Of a DNA stretch of 64,000 nucleotides, positions 1-8,025 are shown in pieces (the stretch's first letter is position 1; every line of letters begins with the position of its first letter). The notes under the pieces are model-generated. The model saw nothing but the letters and a program-made list of their open reading frames with translations, ran no database searches and was not told where the DNA came from. The DNA is from JBMDXK01 sp048594375 (GTDB taxonomy: Bacteria > Pseudomonadota > Alphaproteobacteria > Rhizobiales > Methylopilaceae): contig JBMDXK010000041.1 in NCBI GenBank assembly GCA_048594375.1, forward strand, positions 73,331 to 137,330, given 5' to 3'. The translations under genes were made by a program, and so were the position numbers.

Positions 1-387
1 TTCTTTGGCTGGATAAGAGATTTGGCAGCGCCCGATCCCACAACCATTTTTAACCTGTTCGGTTTAATTCCATGGGATCCGCCATCCTTGCTCATGCTGG
101 GTATCTGGCCTATCCTGATGGGTATAACCATGTTTGTGCAAATGCAGATGAATCCTGCGCCGCCCGATCCTACACAGGCTATGATTTTCACTTACATGCC
201 CATCCTTTTCACGTTCATGCTGGCCTCCTTCCCCGCTGGTCTGGTAATTTACTGGACATGGAATAACTTCCTTTCCATCCTGCAACAGTGGGTTATCATG
301 CGCAAGCAAGGGGCAAAGGTCGAACTGTTCGATAATCTGGGGCGATTATTCCGCCGTAAGAAAAATTCTGACAACGTTAAAGTGTAA
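1..387 (+). CDS. yidC: Membrane protein insertase YidC, C-terminal part
   Basis: The reading frame is open from the first base, so this is the last 128 residues of a gene that begins before the window. YidC/Oxa1 inserts and folds inner-membrane proteins, alone or with SecYEG. Visible are the last transmembrane segments, including the family-typical stretch around SFPAGLVIYWTWNN, followed by LSILQQWVIMRKQG and a short basic cytoplasmic tail. The stop lies 13 bases before dapD. In many alphaproteobacteria engB and argB follow yidC; here neither does. The assignment is firm for the family, while the missing N-terminus cannot be judged. Confidence 0.93.
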   Translation, partial: FFGWIRDLAAPDPTTIFNLFGLIPWDPPSLLMLGIWPILMGITMFVQMQMNPAPPDPTQAMIFTYMPILFTFMLASFPAGLVIYWTWNNFLSILQQWVIMRKQGAKVELFDNLGRLFRRKKNSDNVKV

Positions 388-400
388 GGTTTTGCGAACA

Positions 401-1243
401 ATGGCACACTCACAATTACACGCCATCATTGATAGCGCATGGGAAAACAGAGCTGAAATCAGCATCAGCACACAAGGAGAAGTGCGTGATGCTGTGGCTG
501 AGGCTTTGGCTCTGCTGGATGCCGGTTCCTTGCGGGTCGCCGAAAATCAGGATGGTCGCTGGATTGTCAATCAATGGCTTAAAAAAGCCGTTCTGCTATC
601 TTTTCGTTTGAATGACATGGAATTGATAGCCAATGGTCCCGGTGATGCGCCGTGGTGGGATAAAGTGCCTTCCAAATTTGTTGGCTGGGATGCAGAGCGC
701 TTCCGCAAAGCCGGTTTTCGTGCTGTTCCCAATGCTGTGGTGCGGCATTCAGCCTATATTGCGCCCAGCGTCGTGTTGATGCCCTCTTTTGTGAATGTTG
801 GCGCTTTCGTTGATGAAGGCACCATGGTTGATACATGGGCAACGGTCGGCTCTTGTGCGCAGATTGGTAAGCGGGTGCATATTTCCGGCGGTGCGGGCAT
901 TGGCGGCGTTCTGGAGCCGTTGCAGGCAGGGCCAGTCATCATTGAGGACGATTGCTTCATTGGCGCACGTTCGGAAGTGGCAGAAGGTGTCGTTGTCCGG
1001 CAGGGTGCTGTGCTGTCCATGGGGGTCTATCTGGGTGCCTCCACTAAAATTATTGATCGCACAACCGGCAAAATTTATGTGGGTGAAGTGCCTGCTTACT
1101 CAGTGGTGGTGCCGGGCAGCCTTCCGGGCAAACCGCTACCGGATGGAACACCAGGGCCAAGTCTGTATTGTGCCGTGATTGTCAAGCAGGTTGATGCGCA
1201 GACACGTTCAAAAACCAGCATAAATGAACTGCTGCGTGATTAA
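401..1243 (+). CDS. dapD: 2,3,4,5-tetrahydropyridine-2,6-dicarboxylate N-succinyltransferase
   Basis: This enzyme transfers succinyl from succinyl-CoA to tetrahydrodipicolinate in the succinylase branch of lysine and diaminopimelate synthesis. The 280-residue product has the expected length. An N-terminal helical part is followed by the left-handed beta-helix of hexapeptide repeats (about residues 105-235), with signatures such as DEGTMVDTWATVGSCAQIG and SGGAGIGGVLEPLQA. The ATG at 401 is preferred over an in-frame TTG three codons earlier, because homologues start close to MAHSQLHAIID. The Shine-Dalgarno is weak and overlaps the yidC stop region. dapE, the next-but-one step of the pathway, follows 58 bases downstream. 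Confidence 0.96.
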   Translation: MAHSQLHAIIDSAWENRAEISISTQGEVRDAVAEALALLDAGSLRVAENQDGRWIVNQWLKKAVLLSFRLNDMELIANGPGDAPWWDKVPSKFVGWDAERFRKAGFRAVPNAVVRHSAYIAPSVVLMPSFVNVGAFVDEGTMVDTWATVGSCAQIGKRVHISGGAGIGGVLEPLQAGPVIIEDDCFIGARSEVAEGVVVRQGAVLSMGVYLGASTKIIDRTTGKIYVGEVPAYSVVVPGSLPGKPLPDGTPGPSLYCAVIVKQVDAQTRSKTSINELLRD

Positions 1244-1301
1244 GTGTTGCTTCAAGGTGAGTATGATGCGTTGAGTGCATGAATACAGGTGAGGGTTGTT
1301 G

Positions 1302-2474
1302 ATGGATACCATTGCACTTGGGCAAGCACTCATCCAGTGCCAAAGCGTTACGCCAGAGGAGGGGGGCGCTCTAGCACTTCTTGAGAAAATTCTTGCAAAA
1401 GCAGGATTTACGGTCAGCCGCCCCGTTTTTTCAGAAACCGGGCAAGCAGACGTTGAAAATCTCTATGCCCGTTTTGGTACCCAAGAGCCTGTATTTGTGT
1501 TTGCGGGTCACACCGATGTTGTGCCTGTAGGGGATGAAGCCGCATGGTTATACCCACCCTTTGCAGGAAAAATTGATAAAGAGATTCTCTATGGCCGCGG
1601 TGCGGTTGATATGAAGGGCGGGGTTGCGGCGATGGTAAGTGCCGCATTGCGTTTTCTTGAAAAGAACGGCGGAAAAATCAACGGTTCTATCGTTTTTCTC
1701 ATTACGGGAGACGAAGAAGGGCCAGCTGTTAACGGTACAAAAAAGCTGCTGGAATGGGCGGCACAAAAAGGCGAAACATTTTCCCATTGCGTGCTGGGGG
1801 AGCCAACCAGTGTTGAAACGCTGGGCGATACGCTAAAAATTGGCCGTCGTGGCTCACTGTCCGGCATACTGACTGTGGCGGGAGTGCAGGGCCATGTAGC
1901 CTATCCGCACCGTGCCAACAATCCCATGCGTATTGTACCGAAGATTCTGGGCAGCCTTATGCAGCCACTGGATTCGGGAACAGCACATTTCGATGCTTCC
2001 AATCTGGAAATTGTCAGCATTGATACTGGCAATACGGCTTTTAATGTCATTCCAGCCAGTGTTAAAATCCGGTTTAATGTGCGCTATAATGATAATTTTA
2101 CAATTGAAAGCCTACAGCAAACGCTTTTGAAGCGCATCGCGCCGTATCAGGAAAATTACACTCTGGCGCTTGATTTTCTTGAAAATGCGTCTGCATCTTT
2201 TATAACTCAGCCGGGTGCATTCATTTCCCTTCTGGCGGAAACTGTGAATGCGGTAACGGGGCATACCCCTAACCTTTCCACCGGGGGAGGCACATCCGAT
2301 GCGCGCTTTATCAAAGACTTTTGCCCTGTTGTAGAATTGGGATTGGTTGGCACTACTATGCATCAGGTTGATGAATGCGTGCCGCTGGCAGAATTGCGTC
2401 AGGTTACCGATCTTTATGAGGAAATCCTCAAGCGGTATTTTGCCGTGAGCATGGAGCCAAGTCCGTCAAAATAG
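1302..2474 (+). CDS. dapE: Succinyl-diaminopimelate desuccinylase
   Basis: This is a zinc-dependent M20-family amidohydrolase that removes succinate from N-succinyl-LL-diaminopimelate. The 390-residue product shows the family motifs in order: GHTDVVPVG (first metal ligand), GRGAVDMKGG (bridging Asp), GDEEGPAVNGT (catalytic Glu pair), LGEPT, and the C-terminal STGGGTSDARF and VGTTMHQVDE segments. The dimerisation domain lies between about residues 180 and 290. ATG 1302 has AGGTGAGG about seven bases upstream; two preceding in-frame TTG codons are less likely. It probably forms one transcription unit with dapD and converges on truA. Confidence 0.96.
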   Translation: MDTIALGQALIQCQSVTPEEGGALALLEKILAKAGFTVSRPVFSETGQADVENLYARFGTQEPVFVFAGHTDVVPVGDEAAWLYPPFAGKIDKEILYGRGAVDMKGGVAAMVSAALRFLEKNGGKINGSIVFLITGDEEGPAVNGTKKLLEWAAQKGETFSHCVLGEPTSVETLGDTLKIGRRGSLSGILTVAGVQGHVAYPHRANNPMRIVPKILGSLMQPLDSGTAHFDASNLEIVSIDTGNTAFNVIPASVKIRFNVRYNDNFTIESLQQTLLKRIAPYQENYTLALDFLENASASFITQPGAFISLLAETVNAVTGHTPNLSTGGGTSDARFIKDFCPVVELGLVGTTMHQVDECVPLAELRQVTDLYEEILKRYFAVSMEPSPSK

Positions 2475-2536
2475 ATTTTTTGCAAGAAAAAAATCCTGTT
2501 ATCAAATAATAGCTTAAAGTAGTTTATGTGAAAATT

Positions 2537-3292
2537 TTAACTGATATCACTATAATCCACCTGCATGAAATATAAGCCTTCAGGGGGTGCAACTGCGCCG
2601 CAATATTTTCGGTCTTGCGCGTCTAATGCTTTGCGTAAAGCGAGTGGATGCCATTTTCCTTCACCCACCAGCTTCAAACTGCCAGCCAGCGAGCGCACTT
2701 GATTGTGCAAAAAAGAACGGGCAATCACCCGCAGCACAACACATTCTCCTTCGCGGAAAACGTCAAGAGTATCAAGGGTTCTGATAGGGTTTTTGGCTTG
2801 GCAATGAATAGAGCGGAACGTGGTAAAATCATGCCTGCCTAAAATTGTTTGTGCTGATTCGTGCATGATAGACGAATCAAGGGGGCGAGGGACACGCCAA
2901 GCGCGGTTTTTTTCAAGAGCAAGAGGCGACCTTCGGTCAACAAGCCGGTAATGATAGGTGCGGCGAATGGCTGAGAAACGGGCGTCGAAACTGTCGTCAA
3001 CGGCTTGTGCGCTGAGGATAACGATAGGGTGTCCTCTCATGGCGAGATGGGCATTTGTGGCATCCCGAATCGTTTTGAGCGACCAGTTTTTGCCAAGATC
3101 CACATGCGCCACCTGCCCGCGCGCATGGACACCTGCATCGGTACGTCCAGCACCCTTGACCGCAACAGTTTCACAGGAAAAGGCATAGATAGCCTCTTCC
3201 ACCGCTTGCTGGATGGAGGGTGCATTGGCTTGCCGTTGCCAGCCGGCGTAGGGCGTTCCATCATATTCAATGGTAAGTTTATAGCGGGGCAT
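2537..3292 (-). CDS. truA: tRNA pseudouridine(38-40) synthase TruA
   Basis: TruA isomerises uridines 38-40 in the anticodon stem-loop of many tRNAs. The 251-residue protein starts MPRYKLTIEYDGTPYAGWQRQ, which is the standard TruA N-terminus, and carries the catalytic Asp in GAGRTDAGVHA plus FLHNQVRSLAG near the C-terminus. A longer in-frame extension upstream of 3292 lies inside fmt and lacks homologue-like sequence. The start codon overlaps the fmt stop by one base (TGATG), indicating translational coupling. The def-fmt-truA order therefore forms one operon dealing with translation initiation and tRNA modification. Confidence 0.95.
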   Translation of the reverse strand: MPRYKLTIEYDGTPYAGWQRQANAPSIQQAVEEAIYAFSCETVAVKGAGRTDAGVHARGQVAHVDLGKNWSLKTIRDATNAHLAMRGHPIVILSAQAVDDSFDARFSAIRRTYHYRLVDRRSPLALEKNRAWRVPRPLDSSIMHESAQTILGRHDFTTFRSIHCQAKNPIRTLDTLDVFREGECVVLRVIARSFLHNQVRSLAGSLKLVGEGKWHPLALRKALDAQDRKYCGAVAPPEGLYFMQVDYSDIS

Positions 3293-4227
3293 CAGGAAAA
3301 GGTAAAATCGGGGGATAAGCGAGCGCCTAATGCAAATTCGGAAAATTTCATCGGAGATTTTCCGGCGCGTTGCACGGTGACCAGCTTTAATGCTCCTTCT
3401 CCACAACCGACAACACCTTCAGAATCAAGAAGTTTTCCAGCGCTGCCAGAAGTGTTATCCACAGGTTCGGTTTGCAGGATTTTCAGACGCTCTTCGCCTT
3501 TTCCAAGGTCAGCATTGCACCATGCACCCGGGAAGGGGGAGAGACCACGGACTTGGTTATGCAGATTCCGGGCGGAGCAATTCCAATTGATCCGGCTATC
3601 GGCGGCAGTGATTTTTGCCGCATAAGTGGCTTTGCTATCATCTTGATTTACAAGGGATAATCCGCCGCGTTCCAAGGCGCCAAGGGCGCGGTGCATCAGG
3701 TCTGCGCCAAGGTGGGAAAGCCGATCATGGATGTCCTGGGCAGTATCATTATCACTGATAGGAATAGCTTCTTGCATAGCCACCGCGCCGGTATCAAGTC
3801 CAATATCCATCTTCATGATACCAACACCCGTCATGGTATCGCCCTGCATGATCGCGCGTTGAATGGGTGCGGCGCCGCGCCAGCGGGGCAGCAGGGAGGC
3901 ATGAACATTGTAACAGCCATGCACCGTTCCATCAAGAATTTCTTGGGGTAACAGCAACCCATAAGCAACCACAACCGCCACATCTGCTTGCAGCGCGCGG
4001 AATTCTTCAATAACCGGAGCGGAGCGGAGTGAAACATGCGGAATAACCGGAATGCCCAGCTTGTCCGCAAACACATGCACCGGCGAGCGGGTTTCCTTCA
4101 TGCCACGCCCGGCAGGCTTTGGCGCACGGGTATAAACTGCGCATACATCATGCCCTGCACCAATGATTTCTGATAATGTGGGAACAGAAAATTCGGGTGT
4201 CCCCATAAAGATGACGCGCAGGCTCAT
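3292..4227 (-). CDS. fmt: Methionyl-tRNA formyltransferase
   Basis: This enzyme formylates initiator Met-tRNA using 10-formyltetrahydrofolate. The 311-residue protein has the N-terminal formyltransferase domain beginning LRVIFMGTPEFSVP. Its catalytic signature is NVHASLLPRWRGAAPIQRAI, holding the Asn and His, with a downstream DTGAVAMQ carrying the Asp. The C-terminal OB-fold domain contains RGLSPFPGAW. It overlaps def by four bases (ATGA) and truA by one base. Pairing with def is the usual arrangement, since the deformylase reverses this modification on nascent proteins. Confidence 0.96.
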   Translation of the reverse strand: MSLRVIFMGTPEFSVPTLSEIIGAGHDVCAVYTRAPKPAGRGMKETRSPVHVFADKLGIPVIPHVSLRSAPVIEEFRALQADVAVVVAYGLLLPQEILDGTVHGCYNVHASLLPRWRGAAPIQRAIMQGDTMTGVGIMKMDIGLDTGAVAMQEAIPISDNDTAQDIHDRLSHLGADLMHRALGALERGGLSLVNQDDSKATYAAKITAADSRINWNCSARNLHNQVRGLSPFPGAWCNADLGKGEERLKILQTEPVDNTSGSAGKLLDSEGVVGCGEGALKLVTVQRAGKSPMKFSEFALGARLSPDFTFS

Positions 4228-4826
4228 GATGCTTCTTCTTGTGGTGCTGCCGTCTCTTCGGAAGTTTCACGCGGTTTGCGCAAACGGGGTTCAGGCAGAA
4301 TGGGTGCGCCGCCGGTGCGTTTGGCATTCTTTGTAAATTTACGCACCACCATATCCCGTTTCAGCTTCGAGATATAATCAATGAACAGGATACCATTCAA
4401 GTGGTCAATTTCATGCTGGACACAAGTTGCCAGAATATCCGTGGCATGGATTTCCTGCTCGGCGCCTTCGCGATCCAGAAACCTGACCTTTACTTCTGCA
4501 GGACGAGTCACTTCCTCATAATATTCCGGGATTGAAAGGCAGCCTTCATCATAAACGGAGGTTTCTTGTGATGACCATGTAATCTCAGGGTTTATCATCA
4601 CGAGAGGCGCGGGAGCCTCTCCATCACGGGAAACATCCAGCACAATAATGCGTTGCAGGACGCCAATCTGCGGGGCAGCAAGCCCGATACCTGCTGCCGC
4701 ATACATGGTGGCGAGCATGTCATCCGCAAGTGCGCGAACAGTGTCATCAATAGCCGCGATTTCGGCTGCACGCTGGCGCAGAACATCATCAGGCAGAAGG
4801 TGAATAGGGCGTATTGTCATGCACAT
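4224..4826 (-). CDS. def: Peptide deformylase
   Basis: This metalloenzyme removes the formyl group from N-terminal formylmethionine. All three motifs are present: GIGLAAPQIG (about residues 47-56), EGCLSIP with the metal Cys96, and QHEIDHLNG with His138, catalytic Glu139 and His142. A basic-then-acidic C-terminal tail of about 40 residues follows the fold, making the protein 200 residues, longer than minimal deformylases. Two ATGs two codons apart (4826 and 4820) are possible starts, and neither has a strong Shine-Dalgarno. It is the first gene of the def-fmt-truA operon. Confidence 0.95.
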   Translation of the reverse strand: MCMTIRPIHLLPDDVLRQRAAEIAAIDDTVRALADDMLATMYAAAGIGLAAPQIGVLQRIIVLDVSRDGEAPAPLVMINPEITWSSQETSVYDEGCLSIPEYYEEVTRPAEVKVRFLDREGAEQEIHATDILATCVQHEIDHLNGILFIDYISKLKRDMVVRKFTKNAKRTGGAPILPEPRLRKPRETSEETAAPQEEAS

Positions 4827-4920
4827 GTCTTTAGCACAACGCGCGGCAGGGTCAAGAATAGAACAAGGTTATAAAATGCGAAAACAGCAAGAGATTTTAA
4901 AAATATAGCAATTTTAGCAA

Positions 4921-4955
4921 AAGCGCATACGGTTTTAGAATGCGTTCGTTATTAA
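4921..4955. repeat. Dispersed 35-base hairpin repeat, copy 1
   Basis: AAGCGCAT and AATGCGTT flank a TTTTA core, so CGCAT can pair with ATGCG. A second copy with the same blocks in the same order lies at 34161-34197, just before thrC. Blocks shared are AAGCGCAT, TTTTA, AATGCGTT and a TATT tail. Both contain a -10-like TA(G/T)AAT. The role is unknown. Confidence 0.4.
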
Positions 4956-4976
4956 TTGGCTTGATATGAGCTCTAT

Positions 4977-5005
4977 AAAGCTACGCTCCCAATAAAAGAG
5001 CGTAG
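4977..5005 (-). terminator. Probable terminator of the 696-residue orphan gene
   Basis: CTACGCTC and GAGCGTAG form a perfect 8-bp stem with a 9-base loop, 26 bases after the stop codon at 5031. On the minus strand it is followed by CTTTATA, a weak U-tract. It could also act on the other strand. Confidence 0.5.
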
Positions 5006-5030
5006 TTCAAATTTATGAGCAATATATCTT

Positions 5031-7121
5031 TTATTTATTGTCATTCTCATCAAGGAATTGCATCATTTTCTTCCATGAATCTTCACGAGACATGTCGTCG
5101 GTGCCTACTGTGACAGTTCCATCCTTCAATTCAACTTTATGTTTATCAATATTGTTGGGCATAATCTCTTGGGAGACAATGAAGCCATGGCCTTTTACGT
5201 CCACTTTCCAGATAGCATTACCGTCTTTGTAATTGCCTTCCAGTAATTCGATTGTCGGTTTTCCTTCTTTAAAGGCATCTGTGTGCATGGAACCATAACG
5301 AGCATCATTGTCACCTACACTTCGCCAAAGAAGCTGGTCGTGCCCATTTTTGGCCAGATTGGTGAGTTTCTTAAAGGTCGTTTTGTCCTTTTCCTCGGTA
5401 CTCATTTTATCATAGTTATCAGGCTTTATTTTTAGAAGAGAGGAAAACAGGTGTTGAAGATCATAAAAAGCGTCATGTTTGGCGTTTTTTTCAACAAAGT
5501 AAGACTGGAACGGGCGTGTCCCCGTTTCGCCATCAACAAAGCCTTTTACAGCAAAGAACTCACGTTTTTCGCCATCAACTTCTGTGCTGCGCAATACAAT
5601 ACTTTCATAGTCAATGGCATGTTTGCCGGATGTATTGACAAAATCCATTTTCCAGCTGCGCTTGTTGAGAATATTAATGGCGAGAGGATTATCTTTCTCG
5701 TCTTTGAGGGCGAGAGGATTACCTGCATCATCTTTGAGTGTTAAAACAGCTTTAAGGCGTCCTTGAATGGTTTTATCCTCGTTATTTTCAATATTGCCCA
5801 TGTCAGCCCAATAACCTTCACCCTCCTTACCTTTCCATGCGTAACGGCCTCCACCCAGATCAATGACATTGCTTATATCGGTGTGTTTGCCATTGTCATA
5901 TTCTTTTGCAGGTTTTGCATCGGGATTTTTTTCTTTCTGTTCATCCGTAACATAAAGATTAGGGGCGTAATTTATCCACTTAATTCCCGTTTGACCTCGA
6001 TCAAGAATTTTTTTGAAATCATCTGATGACGTATTTGCAGAGGAAGCCCAAACTTTCTCACCGCCTACAAAGAAGAGTTCTGCGCCATAAACTTCAACCT
6101 GATCTGTTCCCTTCACAAGGGATGCCATTTTATCCATGTCAAGATTATTTTTATCAAACATAACAGGGCTACCTTCGGCAGGCTTTCCTGTAGTTTTATC
6201 TCGGAACCAGATCTTTACGCCTGTAATGCCGTCGCGGTATTTTTCTACTGTTTTATCTTTAACTTCAAGGGTACCATCTTTTTTTGCGACACCATCGACA
6301 CCAACAATAAATTGATTGTCAGGATTTTCAGTATCTCTTTTTGAAGGCAGATCACCGCCTTTCCATTCCCCACTGCCTTTCACTTTTTTCATATCGTCAA
6401 TGAAGGCTTTATCTGCTTGTGCAATATCAGATTCTTTATTGTCTTCGCGCAGATCAATTTCTTCTACCGCATCCTTTTTATCATCTGCAGCATCCAATGT
6501 AATGTCGATGTCGCCATCAGAATTTTCTGTGGTGAGAGGGGTAGAAGAAGAGGCGCTTAAAATGCGGCCAAGCGCACCGCTCCCTGAAAGAGGCAGAGAC
6601 CCGGAAGTCTCATCAAGCGAAATTTCAGTAGCATCATCATCGCCCCATATTAGCTCCTCACTCTCTTCGGGAATAGGACGTTTTGCGATGTCTGCAATAT
6701 TATCATTAACCGGGGTATCGGGTTTTTCCGTGTCTGTCTCTTTGGGTGCGTCATCAGTGGTTGTTATGTCCGCAGTATCTTCAGATGTATCATCAGTGGT
6801 TGTAATTTCAGAAGTGTCTTCAGATGTTTCAGGCTCATTTTCGACAGCAGCAAAAGCCTCATCATCCCATGCAAGAATTGCTTCCGCACCCAGAGGGGAT
6901 TGCACACTTCCACCATACTCCGGCATTATTTCTTGTATCCAGGCAACAACCTTCTTGCCTTCTTTGGAATCGTCAAGGTTTGTCAAGCCTTCGGCTTCCA
7001 TGCGTTCTTTCAGCTCGGCTTCAAAATCGGAAAAGGCCGCAAGAGGCTGCGAAGGATTGGTATATGCTTGAAAATTGCCGACAATGCTGTCCAGAACTTT
7101 GTCGTTGATGGTTACAGACAT
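5031..7121 (-). CDS. Unknown acidic protein with N-terminal domain shared with its neighbour
   Basis: I do not recognise this 696-residue protein. Residues 1-95 form a compact domain (key pieces NFQAYTNPSQP, LTNLDDSKE, WIQE-MP-YGGSVQSPL, AEAI-AWDD) that is nearly repeated in the gene at 7347-7829: about 65 of 91 aligned positions are identical by hand count. Residues 97-140 are a Thr/Asp/Glu-rich linker with tandem TSED/ITTTDD units. Another acidic, Ser-rich stretch runs to about 235. The remaining 450 residues are Lys/Asp-rich and look like mixed beta structure, with a small tandem repeat (LKDDAGNPLA, LKDEKDNPLA). No signal peptide or membrane segment is visible. The start has GGAGG five bases upstream. 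The gene is AT-rich relative to its neighbours. A secreted effector or surface-associated role is possible, but only inference. Confidence 0.85.
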   Translation of the reverse strand: MSVTINDKVLDSIVGNFQAYTNPSQPLAAFSDFEAELKERMEAEGLTNLDDSKEGKKVVAWIQEIMPEYGGSVQSPLGAEAILAWDDEAFAAVENEPETSEDTSEITTTDDTSEDTADITTTDDAPKETDTEKPDTPVNDNIADIAKRPIPEESEELIWGDDDATEISLDETSGSLPLSGSGALGRILSASSSTPLTTENSDGDIDITLDAADDKKDAVEEIDLREDNKESDIAQADKAFIDDMKKVKGSGEWKGGDLPSKRDTENPDNQFIVGVDGVAKKDGTLEVKDKTVEKYRDGITGVKIWFRDKTTGKPAEGSPVMFDKNNLDMDKMASLVKGTDQVEVYGAELFFVGGEKVWASSANTSSDDFKKILDRGQTGIKWINYAPNLYVTDEQKEKNPDAKPAKEYDNGKHTDISNVIDLGGGRYAWKGKEGEGYWADMGNIENNEDKTIQGRLKAVLTLKDDAGNPLALKDEKDNPLAINILNKRSWKMDFVNTSGKHAIDYESIVLRSTEVDGEKREFFAVKGFVDGETGTRPFQSYFVEKNAKHDAFYDLQHLFSSLLKIKPDNYDKMSTEEKDKTTFKKLTNLAKNGHDQLLWRSVGDNDARYGSMHTDAFKEGKPTIELLEGNYKDGNAIWKVDVKGHGFIVSQEIMPNNIDKHKVELKDGTVTVGTDDMSREDSWKKMMQFLDENDNK

Positions 7122-7199
7122 AACGCCTCCACAGACTTCACACTGAATGCATGATTGAAAGATACCATGCCTCTAATATAAAGATAATAACATAATTTA

Positions 7200-7228
7200 A
7201 TACTATGTTAAGCTTTGCAAATGCTCAA
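7200..7228 (-). promoter_or_regulatory. Sigma-70-like promoter of the 696-residue orphan gene
   Basis: On the minus strand TTGAGC, a 17-base spacer and TAGTAT lie about 80 bases before the start codon at 7121. The same arrangement, with TTGAGT and TAGTAT, precedes the paralogue at 7829. The preserved spacing and sequence of both boxes support a real promoter. Confidence 0.6.
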
Positions 7229-7346
7229 GAGAATTATTTTCTCTGGTAAAATTAAAAGCATGTTAGGGTTAAGAAAATAGCGAAGATACCCGTTTTAGCG
7301 CAAGTGTATAGAGGTGGTTGTAGCCAAAACAAGGTAATCTGCGGCA

Positions 7347-7829
7347 CTATTCTTTATCTAAAAGATGCCCCAGAAGGCGTGCAAAATTGATGATAGGGAG
7401 TGCATTGTTTTCCAAAGAAGAGTTCCCGGTCATGAAGCCTGTGGGCTTTTCTGAGAGGGCAGAGATCGCGGGCATAACGGCACGAGCAGGAACCACTTCC
7501 TCGCTGAAAGAAGCATCATCATCTTTGGGCATTTCTGTAGAATCAGGAGTATCGTCATTCATGACGGCTTCATATGCGGCATCATCCCAAGCCATGATGG
7601 CTTCAGCATTCAGCGGACTTTGAACGCTTCCACCATATTTGGGCATTTCTTCCTGAATCCAGGAGATCACTTCTGCGCTTTCTTTCGAGTCATCCAGATT
7701 GGTCAGTTCACGGGATTCCATTTGCGTTTTCAGTTCTTTTTCAAAAGCTACTGCTACCGGTTGTGACGGGTTTGTATAGGCTTGGAAATTGTCAATAAGA
7801 CTATCCATAACTTTATCATTAACAGACAT
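7347..7829 (-). CDS. Unknown short paralogue of the adjacent 696-residue protein
   Basis: This 160-residue protein of unknown function consists almost entirely of the N-terminal domain also found in the downstream gene (residues 1-93), followed by an acidic linker. It ends with a hydrophobic segment, LPIINFARLLGHLL. The larger paralogue has a vaguely similar LPLSGSGALGRIL after its own linker, so the homology may extend that far. The start at 7829 (MSVNDK) is chosen because GGAG lies five bases upstream and it aligns with the paralogue's MSVTINDK; 16 in-frame residues before it look untranslated. The tandem order and the matching promoter point to local duplication. Confidence 0.82.
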   Translation of the reverse strand: MSVNDKVMDSLIDNFQAYTNPSQPVAVAFEKELKTQMESRELTNLDDSKESAEVISWIQEEMPKYGGSVQSPLNAEAIMAWDDAAYEAVMNDDTPDSTEMPKDDDASFSEEVVPARAVMPAISALSEKPTGFMTGNSSLENNALPIINFARLLGHLLDKE

Positions 7830-7895
7830 AGCAGCTCCATAACCCTGACCAGTCAGGAAAAAGATAAAACGTTTCAAAAGTAAACTCTGAATGTA

Positions 7896-7924
7896 ATACT
7901 ATATTAACAAATGTATTCACTCAA
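7896..7924 (-). promoter_or_regulatory. Sigma-70-like promoter of the short paralogue
   Basis: TTGAGT, 17 bases and TAGTAT on the minus strand, about 67 bases before the start at 7829. It matches the promoter at 7200-7228 in both boxes and in spacer length. CTCAAGAGA at the upstream edge is also common to both. Confidence 0.6.
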
Positions 7925-8025
7925 GAGAGATGATGAAAGCCGCACAATATAAATAAAATGAAGGTTAAAATTAGCACGAATGATTCCCAAAACCCGTTAT
8001 GTTTAGTGAACCGGAAGCAAAAAGA

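Noticed and set aside
6316..7071. Ser-rich plus-strand frame opposite the acidic paralogue
   Set aside because: It is the complement of the Thr/Asp/Glu repeats, whose codons give Ser in that frame; the minus-strand gene has the better Shine-Dalgarno and a paralogue.
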